Below are positions 46,009 through 56,400 of a stretch of 64,000 nucleotides of DNA, one piece after another. The first letter of the stretch is position 1; each line of letters starts with the position of its first letter. Both the position numbers and the translations under genes were made by a program. Source of the DNA: Conexibacter arvalis (GTDB taxonomy: Bacteria > Actinomycetota > Thermoleophilia > Solirubrobacterales > Solirubrobacteraceae); NCBI RefSeq assembly GCF_014199525.1, contig NZ_JACHNU010000001.1, positions 1,528,182 through 1,592,181 on the forward strand, read 5' to 3'. The notes beneath the pieces are model-generated. The model made no database searches, was not told where the DNA came from, and was given only the letters and a program-made list of their open reading frames with translations.

Positions 46009-46050
46009 CGCGCGCCGCCCGACCCCTCCGCCGCCCCAGCGCCCCGAGCC

Positions 46051-46103
46051 CGGACCTCTGTCATCCAGCTGTTGCTCACCAACAGCTCGATGACAGAGGT
46101 CCG
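46051..46103. repeat. Long hairpin element (type A, second copy)
   Basis: CGGACCTCTGTCATC and GATGACAGAGGTCCG are perfect 15-bp outer arms. An inner 8-bp stem (AGCTGTTG with CAACAGCT) closes a 5-base loop after one mismatch. It shares the GGACCT-TGTCATCCA core with the hairpin at 24171-24223. It lies between the DUF1801 gene and the SixA-like gene, both on the plus strand. Confidence 0.85.
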
Positions 46104-46128
46104 TCGCTGCCGCGCTAGGGTCGGGGTG

Positions 46129-46572
46129 ATGATCTGGCTTCTGCGTCATGGGGACGCGGCGGCGGCCGCGGAGGGGCAGACCGACGCCGAGCGGCCGCTG
46201 ACCGAGAAGGGGCGGCGCCAGTCGCGGGCGGCCGGCGCGGCGCTGGCGCGGCTCGGCGTGACGTTCGACGCCTGCCTCGCGAGCCCGCGGGTGCGCGCCG
46301 CGGACACGGCGAAGCTGGCGTGCGACGCGCTCGGTGTGACGGTCGAGCTGGAGCCGGCGTTGAGCGGCGGCCGCTTCGACGCCGCGGCGCTGGCGGCGGG
46401 ACGGGGCGAGCAGGTGCTGCTCGTCGGCCACGAGCCCGACTTCTCGGAGGCGGTCCGAGAGCTGACCGGCGCGGTCGTGAAGCTGCGCAAGGGCGGCCTC
46501 GCCGCCGCCGAGCCGGGGACGCTGCACCTGCTGCTGCGCCCCGCCGAGCTGCGCGCGATTGCCGGCGGTTGA
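46129..46572 (+). CDS. SixA-like histidine phosphatase
   Basis: The 147-residue protein belongs to the histidine phosphatase (phosphoglycerate mutase-like) family in its short SixA form. RHG at residues 6-8 carries the phospho-acceptor histidine; ASPRVRAADTA gives the second arginine, and VGHEPDF the second histidine. SixA removes phosphate from histidine phosphotransfer domains; other short homologues act on small phosphates. TAGGGT (46116-46121) ends 7 bases before the ATG. Confidence 0.9.
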   Translation: MIWLLRHGDAAAAAEGQTDAERPLTEKGRRQSRAAGAALARLGVTFDACLASPRVRAADTAKLACDALGVTVELEPALSGGRFDAAALAAGRGEQVLLVGHEPDFSEAVRELTGAVVKLRKGGLAAAEPGTLHLLLRPAELRAIAGG

Positions 46573-46682
46573 GCGGGCGCTGTCGGCCGTCCTCCCGCGC
46601 TGTCCGATCGCGGGACGGCGCTCCCCGCCTGCCGGCGCCGATCGCCGGCGTGGGCTACTGCGCCGGGCGATCGCCGGGGCGG

Positions 46683-46877
46683 CTACTCCGCGGGGCGACG
46701 GTCGCTGCGGACGATCCTGCCGGCGAGCGGCCGGTGGCCGGGGTCGGCGGTGCGCAGCGGCGTCATGCTCCGCGGCGTCGGCAGCTCGGTGCCGCAGTTG
46801 CCGCAATGCTCGCGGTTCGACCAGTACGCGGCGGTGAAGGTGCGCACGCCGCAACGTGGGCACGCGATGTAGGGCAT
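46683..46877 (-). CDS. Small zinc-ribbon protein
   Basis: The 64-residue protein has a CPRC/CGNC pair (CPRCGVRTF ... CGNCGTELP) that should bind one zinc ion, followed by an Arg/Pro-rich tail. GAGGAGGG precedes ATG 46877. The role is unknown; such ribbons can be nucleic-acid or protein contact modules. Confidence 0.75.
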   Translation of the reverse strand: MPYIACPRCGVRTFTAAYWSNREHCGNCGTELPTPRSMTPLRTADPGHRPLAGRIVRSDRRPAE

Positions 46878-47304
46878 GACGCCCTCCTCTCGTCCTGAGT
46901 CCCCGCTCCCTGGGCGGAGGTGGACGTTATGTACCCGGTCGGAAAATGGGAGGAAACCACCACGGGCGCACACGCGCTCGCGCGCGGAACGGTGCGTTCG
47001 CGCTCGGGACCGCAGCCGTCCGGTGGCACGTCCACGCTCGGAAACCCCGGACCGGGTGGCACGTCCGCGCTCCGCAGGCGACGCGGTCGCGCGGCGGCCG
47101 CCGGTGTCCTGACTCCGTTCTCTGCCCAACCCTCACCATCACCACCGACGGCGTTGACGGTGCGTCGAGGCGGCTGGTAGACCTGGCATTCAGTCTGATT
47201 GCTTCCGGTTGTCTATGTGCGTTTGTGCGCCAGGACTGATGGGTAGCGACCAGCAATGACCGCCGTGGGTCTGCGCGGCGGCGGGGATACGAGCAGGAGG
47301 AGAG
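46878..47304. other. Intergenic region upstream of the rhamnosidase operon
   Basis: About 427 bases with no convincing gene. It contains short direct repeats (GGTGGCACGTCC at 47022-47033 and 47055-47066, 33 bases apart), an AT-richer stretch at 47180-47240, and the possible promoter listed separately. The long leader and AT-rich part suggest that this is the control region of the secreted rhamnosidase operon. Confidence 0.5.
47154..47183 (+). promoter_or_regulatory. Possible promoter of the rhamnosidase operon
   Basis: TTGACG (47154-47159) and TAGACC (47178-47183) are 18 bases apart. This would give a leader of roughly 115 bases before ATG 47305, which has its own SD. Confidence 0.35.
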
Positions 47305-50300
47305 ATGGCGAGGAGCCTTCGCGGCGCCGCGGTCACCGCTGCGCTGATGGGCGCCGCCGCGCTCGCGGCACCGGCCGCGGCGACGGCGCATGGGCAGGGC
47401 GACGGCGGCCGATCCCACCACGGCCCGCCGGGACACGACCGCGACCACGTCCGCGGCGGCGCGCATGGCGCCGGCGGCGACCATGGGCGCGGCGGGCCCG
47501 GCATCCGTCCCGAGCGGCTCGAGGCCGAGCACGCCCGCGAGCCGCTGGGGCTCGGCAGCGCGCGGCCGCGACTGGGCTGGCAGCTCGACGCCGGCGGCCG
47601 GCGCGGCGCCGCGCAGAGCGGCTTCCGGATCGTCGTCGAGCGCGTCGACGCGCGCGGCGGTCGCGCGGCCGCCGCCGGGACCCGCGCGCCCGAGGCGAGC
47701 GGTGCGGCGCAGCGGCTCGGCGCCGACGCGCGCGGCGGTCACCGCGTCGTGTGGGACAGCGGGATCGTGCGGTCGCGGGCGCAGGAGGTTCGCTACGGCG
47801 GACCGGCGCTCGACTCGCGAACCCGCTACCGCTGGCGCGTCCAGGCGCTCGACGAGCGCGGGCGCCGCGGGCCGTGGAGCCGCGCGGCGACGTTCGAGAC
47901 CGGGCTGCTCTCGGCCGCCGACTGGCGCGGCAGCTGGATCGGGGCGCCGGGCGCCGACGAGGACCCGGCGGCCGTCGACCTCGCCGGCACGAACTGGATC
48001 TGGGAGGACGCCGGCGACCCGCTCTCCGAGGCGCCCGCCGGCAGCCGCTGGTTCCGCCGCGAGCTGACGCTTCCCGCCGGCGCGCGGGTCGCGAGCGCGA
48101 AGCTGGTCGTCGACGCCGACGACGGCTTCACCGCCTGGGTCAACGGCAGCGAGGTCTCCGCGACCGATCCCGACCCGGCGAAGGAGAGCTGGCGCAATCC
48201 GCAGCTCGCCGACGTGACCGCGCTGCTGCGCGCGGGCGCCAACGCGATCGCGGTCAGAGCGACCAACGGCAGGCCGAGCCCGGCCGGGATGTTCGCCCGC
48301 CTCGTCGTCGAGACGGTTGACGGGCAGCGGACGACGGTCGACTCCGACAGCGCGTGGAAGGTCGCCGCGACCGCGCCGGCCGACGGCGACGCCTGGACCC
48401 GGCCCGGGTACGACGACACCGCTTGGAGATCGGCGCGCGAGCTGGTCGCCTGGGGCGGCGCGCCGTGGGGCGAGGTCCGCCCGCAGGTCCGCGCTCGCCC
48501 CGAGCCGCTGCTGCGCCGGAGCTTCACGCTCGGCGGCGGCCGCGGGAGAGGCGCGAATGCGGCCGCCGGCAAGCGCAGTGCCGCGAGCGCGACCCGCGGC
48601 GCCGATCCGGTCGGCCGCGGCCGGCTGCCGGTACGCGCCCGCCTCTACGCCAGCGGCGTCGCGTACGCCGACTTCACGCTGAACGGCCGGCGCGTCACCG
48701 ACGCCGTGCTCGACCCGGCCTTCGCCCGCTACGACAGACGGGTCTTCGCCGTCACCCACGACGTCACGAAGCTCCTGCGCAGGGGCGAGAACGTGCTCGG
48801 TGCGCGGCTCGGGCGCGGCTTCTTCGGCATGCGCCAGGGCAACGCGTGGAACTGGGACAGAGCGCCGTGGACGAGCGAGCCGCGCGTGCGCGCGCAGCTG
48901 GAGCTGACCTGGCCCGACGGCCGCGTCGAGACGATCGCGACCGACGGCGCCTGGAAGACCCACGACGGCCCGACCCGCACCGACTCGCTCTACGCCGGCG
49001 AGCACTACGACGCCCGCGAGCAGCGGCCCGGCTGGGACGAGCCGGGCTTCGACGACCGCGCGTGGGCGAGCGCCGCCGAGGTGAGAGCGCCGGCCGGCAG
49101 GGTCGAGCCGCAGGCGATCGAGCCGATCGTCGTCTCCGGCACGCTCTCGCCGACGGACGTCACCAACCCGAGAGCCGGCACCTACGTCTTCGAGCTGCCG
49201 CGCGTGATGGCCGGCTGGGCGCGGATCCACGTCCGCGGCGAGGCCGGCAGAACGGTGACGCTGCGCTACGGCGAGAAGCTGAAGGCCGACGGCACGGTGC
49301 AGCACGAGAGCGGCTTCGTGACCGGCGAGTCGCAGGTCGACCGCTACACGCTGAACGGCGATCGACGGGGCGAGAGCTGGGAGCCCCGCTACAGCTACAA
49401 GGGGTTCAGATACGTCCAGCTCGACGGCTGGCCGGGGAGCGAGCCGCCGACCGTCGACAACCTCGACGGCCGCGTCGTCCACACCGACCTGACCAGCGTC
49501 GGCGATTTCGACAGCGACGATCCGCTGCTGAACCGGATGCGCGAGATCACGCGCACGACCGTGGTCAACAACTACCACGGCATCCCCACCGACACCCCGA
49601 TGTACGAGAAGAACGGCTGGACCGGCGACGCGATGCTGATGGCCGAGACGCTGCAGCTCGAGTACGACATGCGGCGGCTGCTGCCGAAGTGGGTCGACGA
49701 CATCGCCGACAGCCAGGGGCCGCAGGGCAACCTGCCGGGGCTCGCGCCCGACAACGGCTGGGGCCTTGGCCCCTACGGCCAGGCGCCGCCGTGGAACGCG
49801 GCCTTCCTGCACGTGCCGTGGATCCTCTACGAGCGCTACGGCGACCGTGACGTGCTGGTCGAGCACTACGACGCGATGAAGCGCTACGTCGAGCACGAGC
49901 TGACCCGCGCCCGTCCCGACGGCACCCATCCGTCGTTCCTGAACGACTACCTCGCGCCGAGATACGGCAGCGGCAACAGCCCGGAGGACCCGGCGCTCGC
50001 CGGCACCGCGTACGCCTTCCGCAACGTCGCGCAGTTCGCGCGGATCGCGAAGGTGCTCGGCAGGGACGACGACGCGGCCCGCTACGAGGCGGCGGCCGCC
50101 CGCATCAGGGAGGCGTTCAACGGCGCGTTCCTGAACGGCGCGCGCGACGCCTACGTGACCGCGAGCGATCCCGGCTACCGCCAGACCTCCAACCTGCTGG
50201 CGCTCGCCTTCGGGCTCGTGCCGGCCGACGCGGAGCAGGCGGTCGAGCGGCGGCTGCTCGACGAGATCGCCGCGAAGGGCGACCACCTCGACACCGGCGC

Positions 50301-50850
50301 GCTCGGCACGCGCGAGCTGCTGAGCGAGCTGACCAGACGCGGCCACGGCGAGCTGGCGTACAAGCTCGTCGCGCAGCCGACCTATCCCAGCTTCCGCTTC
50401 ATCGTCGACCAGGGCGCGACCGCCTGGTGGGAGGGGTGGGAGCCGACCGTCCGCTCCTACGACCACACCTTCGTGCAGGGGACGGTCAACCAGTGGCTGA
50501 TCGAGCGGGTCGCCGGCATCCGGCCGCTCGCGCCCGGCTACGAGCGGGTCCTGCTGCAGCCCGGCCCGGTCGGCGAGGTCGATCGCGCCCGCGCCGCGAC
50601 CGCGACGCCGCGCGGAGAGGTCGCGCTCGACTGGAAGCGCTCGCGCGGCGGCCGCTTCGAGCTGCGCGCCGAGGTGCCGGTCGGCGCGACCGCGGTCGTC
50701 GACGTGCCGGCCGCCCGCGCGGCCGACGTGCGCGAGAGCGGGCGGCCGGCGGCGCGCGCCGACGGCGTGCGGCAGATCGCGGGAGCCCCGAGCGGCTCCG
50801 TCCGATTCGAGGTCGTGAGCGGCTCCTACCGCTTCACGACGGGGAGATGA
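47305..50850 (+). CDS. Secreted GH78 alpha-L-rhamnosidase, large form
   Basis: The 1181-residue enzyme has a signal peptide (Ala-rich, to about residue 28) and a His/Gly-rich linker. An Ig/Fn3-like domain follows (about 65-195), then an inserted carbohydrate-binding-like domain (about 205-360) and the usual N-terminal rhamnosidase beta domain (about 440-590). The (alpha/alpha)6 barrel has the catalytic block TDTPMYEKNGWTGDA, with the general acid and neighbouring Glu; GATAWWEGWE supplies the likely base. A C-terminal beta domain ends it. GGAGGAGAG precedes the ATG. It should remove terminal L-rhamnose from plant glycosides or pectin-type polysaccharides outside the cell. Confidence 0.94.
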   Translation: MARSLRGAAVTAALMGAAALAAPAAATAHGQGDGGRSHHGPPGHDRDHVRGGAHGAGGDHGRGGPGIRPERLEAEHAREPLGLGSARPRLGWQLDAGGRRGAAQSGFRIVVERVDARGGRAAAAGTRAPEASGAAQRLGADARGGHRVVWDSGIVRSRAQEVRYGGPALDSRTRYRWRVQALDERGRRGPWSRAATFETGLLSAADWRGSWIGAPGADEDPAAVDLAGTNWIWEDAGDPLSEAPAGSRWFRRELTLPAGARVASAKLVVDADDGFTAWVNGSEVSATDPDPAKESWRNPQLADVTALLRAGANAIAVRATNGRPSPAGMFARLVVETVDGQRTTVDSDSAWKVAATAPADGDAWTRPGYDDTAWRSARELVAWGGAPWGEVRPQVRARPEPLLRRSFTLGGGRGRGANAAAGKRSAASATRGADPVGRGRLPVRARLYASGVAYADFTLNGRRVTDAVLDPAFARYDRRVFAVTHDVTKLLRRGENVLGARLGRGFFGMRQGNAWNWDRAPWTSEPRVRAQLELTWPDGRVETIATDGAWKTHDGPTRTDSLYAGEHYDAREQRPGWDEPGFDDRAWASAAEVRAPAGRVEPQAIEPIVVSGTLSPTDVTNPRAGTYVFELPRVMAGWARIHVRGEAGRTVTLRYGEKLKADGTVQHESGFVTGESQVDRYTLNGDRRGESWEPRYSYKGFRYVQLDGWPGSEPPTVDNLDGRVVHTDLTSVGDFDSDDPLLNRMREITRTTVVNNYHGIPTDTPMYEKNGWTGDAMLMAETLQLEYDMRRLLPKWVDDIADSQGPQGNLPGLAPDNGWGLGPYGQAPPWNAAFLHVPWILYERYGDRDVLVEHYDAMKRYVEHELTRARPDGTHPSFLNDYLAPRYGSGNSPEDPALAGTAYAFRNVAQFARIAKVLGRDDDAARYEAAAARIREAFNGAFLNGARDAYVTASDPGYRQTSNLLALAFGLVPADAEQAVERRLLDEIAAKGDHLDTGALGTRELLSELTRRGHGELAYKLVAQPTYPSFRFIVDQGATAWWEGWEPTVRSYDHTFVQGTVNQWLIERVAGIRPLAPGYERVLLQPGPVGEVDRARAATATPRGEVALDWKRSRGGRFELRAEVPVGATAVVDVPAARAADVRESGRPAARADGVRQIAGAPSGSVRFEVVSGSYRFTTGR

Positions 50851-50852
50851 CC

Positions 50853-53471
50853 ATGTCACGCACGATCACGTGCGGCGGCCGCGCGGGCGCGGGTGCGCTC
50901 GCGCTGGCCGCCGCGGCGGCGCTCGCGACCGCGGGCGCCGCCGCCCCGGTCGCGCTCGCGGCCGGAAAGCAGGGTGGGGGCGCGGCCGGGAAGCAGGGCG
51001 CGGCCGGGAAGCAGGGCGCGGCCGGGAAGCAGGGCGCGGCCGGGAAGCAGGGCGCGGCAGGGAGGTCCGGCAAGCAGCCGCGCGGCGGCCCGGCGCCGTC
51101 CGACCCGGCCCGCGCGCTCGGGCTGCCGCCGCTCGACCGCGCCCAGCGCTACAACCTCTCGCCGCCGTCGCGGACGGTGCGGCCGGTCGAGCTGGAGGAC
51201 GCGACCCCGCTCAACGCCGACTTCGTCACCGCCGCCTCGCCGGCCTCCGAGGAGGCCGGCCACGACCTCGACGCCGACCCGACCAGCAGACGGGCGAAGG
51301 TCGGTGGCTCGTGGGTCCGGATCGCCGGCGCCGAGGAGCCGCAGGCCGAGTTCTCCTACCGTCTGCTGCGACCGCAGGGCGGCGGCGACCTGCGGCTGCG
51401 GATCGAGGAGGCCGGCGCGGAGCGAGCGCAGTACGACGTGCTCGTCAACGGCGTGAAGGTCCACCGCCGCGGGATCACCCCACGCGAGCGCGGCGTCTAC
51501 GGCGGCCAGGTCGGGCTCGTCCACTACGAGATCGACGTGCCGCGCAGCGCGCTGCGCCGCAGCGGCGGACGAGACACCTTCAAGCTGACCTTCCGCAACG
51601 CCGACGACCCCGGACCGGGCGCGCGGATCGCGCAGGTGTGGGCGATCGCCCGCGGCGGCCGCGACGCGCCGGCGCCGTACGGCGGCACCGTCAAGAACCC
51701 GCGCGCGCTGGTCGACGGCCGCGGCAGCGCGACGCTGCGCGGCGACGTGCTGAGCCGCCCGTACGTGCTGCTCGACTTCGGCCGCGAGGTCGGCGGCGAC
51801 GTGACCGTCCGCGCCAAGAAGCTCTCCGGCTCGCCGAAGGTCTCCTTCGCGTTCTCCGAGTCGAAGCAGTTCATGACGAGCGCCTCCGACTACTCGGCCG
51901 ACCCGGTCGGGGTGATCACGGAGACGGAGACGGTCAAGGTCCCGAACGGCACGAGCACGATCTCGCCGCCCGACGGCCGCGGCGGCTTCCGCTACCTGAT
52001 GGTGTGGCTGAGCGGCCCGGGCGCCGTCGAGCTGTCGGACCTGAAGCTGAGCTTCGACGCGGCGCCGCTGCAGAGAGACCTGCGCGACTACGCCGGCGCC
52101 TTCCTCTCCTCCGACGACCAGCTCAACCGCTTCTGGTACTCGGGCGCATACACCGTCCAGCTGTCGACGATCGACCCGCAGACCGGCCGCCGCTACCCGG
52201 CCGAGCCCGGCCCGCCGCGCAACGACGCGAGAGTCGGCGACGGCCCGTCTGTGATCGTCGACGCCCCCAAGCGCGACCGCTTCATCTGGGGCGGCGACCT
52301 CGTGATCGCCAACCCGGTCGCCTACCTCACCACCCACGACACGACGAGCGCCCGGCTCGCCTTCGACTGGCTGGCGCAGAAGCCGCGCGGCAACGGCCAG
52401 CCGTCGGGCGTCTACCTCCCGCTGCCCGGCGATCAGGGCTGGTCGTACAACTGGGGCGAGTACGCGCTCTGGTGGATCGTCAACTACGAGACCCACTGGC
52501 GCTACAGCGGCGACCGCGCGTTCCTCGACCGATGGTTCGACCAGCTCGTCGGCGCGGTCGGCTGGGCGCAGGCGAACGTCGATCCCGCCGACGGCCTGCT
52601 GGTCACGCCCGGCGACGCGGCCGGCCACTGGGGCTACAGCCTTGGCGGCAAGGAGGCCTACAACAACGCGCTGCTCGTCCACGCGCTGAGAGCCGGCGCG
52701 CGCACCGCCGAGGCGAAGGGCCGCGGCGACCTCGCGCAGCAGTGGCTGGCGCTCGCCGACAGGACGGCCGCGGCCGTCAACGGGAAGCTGTGGGACGAGG
52801 CGGCCGGCGCCTACGTCGTCCAGCCCGGCTCGACCGCCCATCCGCAGGACGCCAACGCGATGACGGTGCTCGCCGGCGTCGCGACGGGCGACAGGGCGCA
52901 GCGGGTGCTGTCGCACCTGAAGTCCGGCTGGACGGCGATCGGCTCGCCGAGCGTCGACCGGGAGGGGACCGCGGTGCCGCGCTACGTCAGCCCGTTCGTC
53001 TCCTCGTTCGAGCTCGACGCGCTCGCCGGCAACGGCCGGATCGACGACGCCGTCGAGCTGCTGCGGCGCACGTGGGGCCACATGCTGCGCGGCGACCAGA
53101 CCGGCACCTTCTGGGAGAACATCTCGCTGACGGGCGGACCGCAGCTCGGCTCGTACACGTCGTACGCGCACGGCTGGGGCGCCCACCCGACGGCCTTCCT
53201 GACCGGCACCGTGCTCGGCGTGCAGCCCAGCGGGCCCGGCTACTCGTCGTTCACCGTCGCGCCGAACCCGCCGCGCGGACTGAGCTGGGCCCAGGGCCGC
53301 GTCCCGACGCCGCGAGGCGACATCGACGTCGCCTGGAAGCGCGGGCGCGACGGGCGGCTGGCGCTCGTCGTCGAGGCGCCGGCCGGCACGACCTACGACG
53401 TGCGGCTGCCGGGCGGCGAGCGCCGCACCGGCCTGAGCGGCACGACCACGACCAAGGAGGCGACGCGATGA
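50853..53471 (+). CDS. Secreted GH78-type alpha-L-rhamnosidase, second paralogue
   Basis: The 872-residue protein has a signal peptide and a GKQGAA repeat linker. A beta domain with a YNLSPPSRTVRPVEL-type start and a catalytic barrel with VDAPKRDRFIWGGDL and TFWENIS follow. These match the second GH78 style (acid motif KRDR..W.GD, base motif TFWE). ATG 50853 has GGGGAG upstream; ATG 50847, overlapping the previous stop, is an alternative. It is not a copy of the first enzyme: identity seems limited to motifs. It may act on a different rhamnoside linkage. Confidence 0.9.
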   Translation: MSRTITCGGRAGAGALALAAAAALATAGAAAPVALAAGKQGGGAAGKQGAAGKQGAAGKQGAAGKQGAAGRSGKQPRGGPAPSDPARALGLPPLDRAQRYNLSPPSRTVRPVELEDATPLNADFVTAASPASEEAGHDLDADPTSRRAKVGGSWVRIAGAEEPQAEFSYRLLRPQGGGDLRLRIEEAGAERAQYDVLVNGVKVHRRGITPRERGVYGGQVGLVHYEIDVPRSALRRSGGRDTFKLTFRNADDPGPGARIAQVWAIARGGRDAPAPYGGTVKNPRALVDGRGSATLRGDVLSRPYVLLDFGREVGGDVTVRAKKLSGSPKVSFAFSESKQFMTSASDYSADPVGVITETETVKVPNGTSTISPPDGRGGFRYLMVWLSGPGAVELSDLKLSFDAAPLQRDLRDYAGAFLSSDDQLNRFWYSGAYTVQLSTIDPQTGRRYPAEPGPPRNDARVGDGPSVIVDAPKRDRFIWGGDLVIANPVAYLTTHDTTSARLAFDWLAQKPRGNGQPSGVYLPLPGDQGWSYNWGEYALWWIVNYETHWRYSGDRAFLDRWFDQLVGAVGWAQANVDPADGLLVTPGDAAGHWGYSLGGKEAYNNALLVHALRAGARTAEAKGRGDLAQQWLALADRTAAAVNGKLWDEAAGAYVVQPGSTAHPQDANAMTVLAGVATGDRAQRVLSHLKSGWTAIGSPSVDREGTAVPRYVSPFVSSFELDALAGNGRIDDAVELLRRTWGHMLRGDQTGTFWENISLTGGPQLGSYTSYAHGWGAHPTAFLTGTVLGVQPSGPGYSSFTVAPNPPRGLSWAQGRVPTPRGDIDVAWKRGRDGRLALVVEAPAGTTYDVRLPGGERRTGLSGTTTTKEATR
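50983..51062 (+). repeat. 18-bp tandem repeats in the signal-proximal linker
   Basis: The unit GCGGCCGGGAAGCAGGGC recurs four to five times in frame, encoding AAGKQG. It forms a flexible linker between the signal peptide and the folded part of the second rhamnosidase. Confidence 0.9.
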
Positions 53472-56400
53472 GCGCCCGCAGCAGGACGGCCGCCGCGGCG
53501 GCCGGGACGATCGCACTCGCGCTCGGCGTGGGCGCGGTGGCCGTGGCCGGCGCCGGCGTCGCGGGCGCGGCGCCGGGCGGTTCCGGCAAGCCCGGCAGCG
53601 ACGCCGCTGCGGTGGGCGGCAAGAGCGCCGGCGGCAAGGCGGCTCAGGCGCAGGGCGTCGTGGCGACGCCGGGCGGCGGAAGATCCGCCCAGGGCGGCAA
53701 CGGCCGCGGGCCGGGCAGAGGCGCCGCCGCCCGCACCGCCCCCGCCGCCGACCCGCGCGGACCGTGGCGCGACGCCGACCACCGGCCGCGCAGAGGCCGC
53801 TGGCGCGACTATGTGCTCGCGCCGTCGAGCCGCCTGCTCGCGCCCGAGTCGGTGATCCAGGCGGCGCCGCGGGCCGGCGCGATCGACGGCGACCCGGACG
53901 CGGCGCTGCGCGCCGACGGCCGCGCGGTGACGCTGACGAACGTCGGCGACCGCACCGGATCGCCGCTGCTGGCGGTCGACTTCGGGCAGGAGGTCGGCGG
54001 CCACCTGCGCGTGACGGTGACCGGCGCGACCGGGGAGACGAGACTGCGCGCGTGCTTCAGCGAGTCGCGCCGGTACCGCGCGCTCGGCAGCCGCAACGAC
54101 GGTCAGGCGAGATTCGCGCCGGGCTGCGACACCGCGAACATCTGGGTCGGCTTCCCCGGCCAGGCCTACACCTACGACGTCGACAGCCATGGGCTCGAGC
54201 TGCCGTCCTCCCTGCCGGGCGAGGCGCGCGACGGGATCCTGCGCGGCGGCTTCCGCTACGCGACGCTGTTCCTCGACGGCCCCGGCTCGGTCTCGGTCGA
54301 CGCGATCTCGCTCGACTACACGCCCGAGCCGTCGCGCAGGGACCCGTCGAGGCTGGCCGGCTGGTTCAACAGCTCCGACGCGCAGCTGAACAAGATCTGG
54401 CATGCCGGCGTCTACACGGTGCAGACGAACACCGACCGTGCGGACACCGCCAAGTCGTGGCCGTACAGAGCGGGGGAGACCGACCACGCCGACGGGCAGC
54501 TCGCGGGCCTCAGACCCGACGACGAGGTGATCTACGACGGCGCCAAGCGCGACCGGCTCGTCTGGCAGGGCGACCTCGCCGTCCAGAACCCGGTCGCGTA
54601 CGTGTCGACGTGGAACGTGCGGGCGGCCGAGAACTCGCTGACCCACCTCGCCGGCCAGCAGCTGGAGGACGGCTTCGTGCCGGGCTCGTCGCAGATGGGC
54701 CAGCACAACGCCAACGAGCGGCGCACCTACGGCGAGTACGTCACCTGGTTCGTCTTCAACATGCACGAGCACTGGCGCTACACCGCCGACCGCGCCTACC
54801 TGCGACGGGTCTGGCCGGCGCTGGAGCGGGCGACCGCGTGGCTGGAGAGCGTCCGCAGACAGGACGACGGCGGCCTGATCGGCTTCGGCCGCGTCGGCTC
54901 CTGCGGCCACTACGGCTACTCCGACTGCGGCCACGAGACCTACGTCAACGCGCTCTACGCCCGCAACCTCGACCAGATGGCGGCGATGGCGAGGGCGCTC
55001 GGCGACGGCGCGGCGGCGAGAGCGTACGCCGCTCGCGCCGGAGTCGTGCGCAGAGCGATCGAGTCGCAGCTGTGGGACGAGCAGGCCGGCGCCTACCGGC
55101 TCAGCCGCGAGCTGCCGGACGTCCATCCGCAGGACGGCAACGCGATCGCGATCCTCGCCGGCGTCGCGCGCGGCGACAGAGCGAGCCGGGCGCTCGCCTT
55201 CCTGCGCGCGAGCTCGTGGGGTCGCTACGGCGCGCTGACGGTCGGCCCGGACGAGCCGAACCCGTCGCTGCCGCCGTTCTACGCGCCGCTGCCGAGCGGC
55301 TTCGAGGCGGAGGCGCGCTTCGGCGTCGCGGGCGACGCCCGCGGCCTGGAGGACGCGACGGCGCTGCAGCTGATCCGCCGCTTCTGGGGCCACCAGCTGC
55401 GGCAGGACCCGGGCAGCACCTTCTGGGAGCACATGCAGCCGAGCGGCTATCCGAACCTGTCGCAGTTCTCGAGCCTCGCGCACGGCTGGGCGAGCGCGCC
55501 GACCGTCGTGCTGACGCAGAGAGTGCTCGGCGTGACGCCGACGGCGGCCGGCTACGAGCGGTTCGACGTCGCGCCCTACCCGGCCGACGTCGACTGGGCC
55601 GAGGGCAGCGTGCCGACCCCGCACGGGGCGATCGCGGCCGACTGGCGCCGCAGCGGCGACGGGCTCACGCTGTCGCTGCGCGTGCCGGGCGGCACGACCG
55701 GCCGCGCCTCGCTGCCGACCTTCGGCCGCACGATCGAGGTGCGGCTCGGCGGGCGGCTCGTGTGGGACGGCAGACGGGCGCGGGTGCCCGGCGTCGCGCG
55801 GGAGGGCGACCGGATCGTCGTCGCCGGCCTGGAGCGCGGCTCGCACACGCTGCGCAGCCGCGCGATCGGCGCGCCCGCGCGCGACGAGGTCCGCCTCGTC
55901 GTCACGCCGCGGGCCAAGACGGTCGAGCCGGGCGACCTCGTCGCGGTCAGAGTCGGCTTCTCCGGCATCGCCTCCGGCAGGCTCGCCGGCGAGCTGACGA
56001 CCTCGGTCTCCGACCCCGAATGGGAGGTCAGCCCGCGCAGCACGAGCTTCGCGGTCAAGAGCGACGGCCGCCCGGTCGTGACCGAGAAGACGGTCTGGGT
56101 CGTCGTCCCCGACGATGCCGGCTCCGGCAGACGAACGGTGACGGTGCGGGTTCGCACGCGCGGCGGCGCGACCGCGACCGGCACCGTCGCGCTGTCGCTG
56201 ACGGAGTCGAGAACGCTCTACGGCTTCGAGGAGGGGACCGACGGCTGGGCGCCCGGCGAGAACGTCGCCAGGGTCGCGCGCGTCGCGTCGTTCCCGAACG
56301 GTCCGGGCCGGCCGTTCGAGGGCGGCGGCGCGCTGGAGGCGGCGTCGAGAACGGTCGCCGCCTCGGAGTGGAAGCGCGTCTTCGTCACGCCGGAGAGACC

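Noticed and set aside
46927-50859. A 1310-codon minus-strand open frame opposite the first rhamnosidase
   Set aside because: It has no domain-like sequence, its composition mirrors the complementary strand, and the plus strand has a complete GH78 protein with signal peptide and SD.
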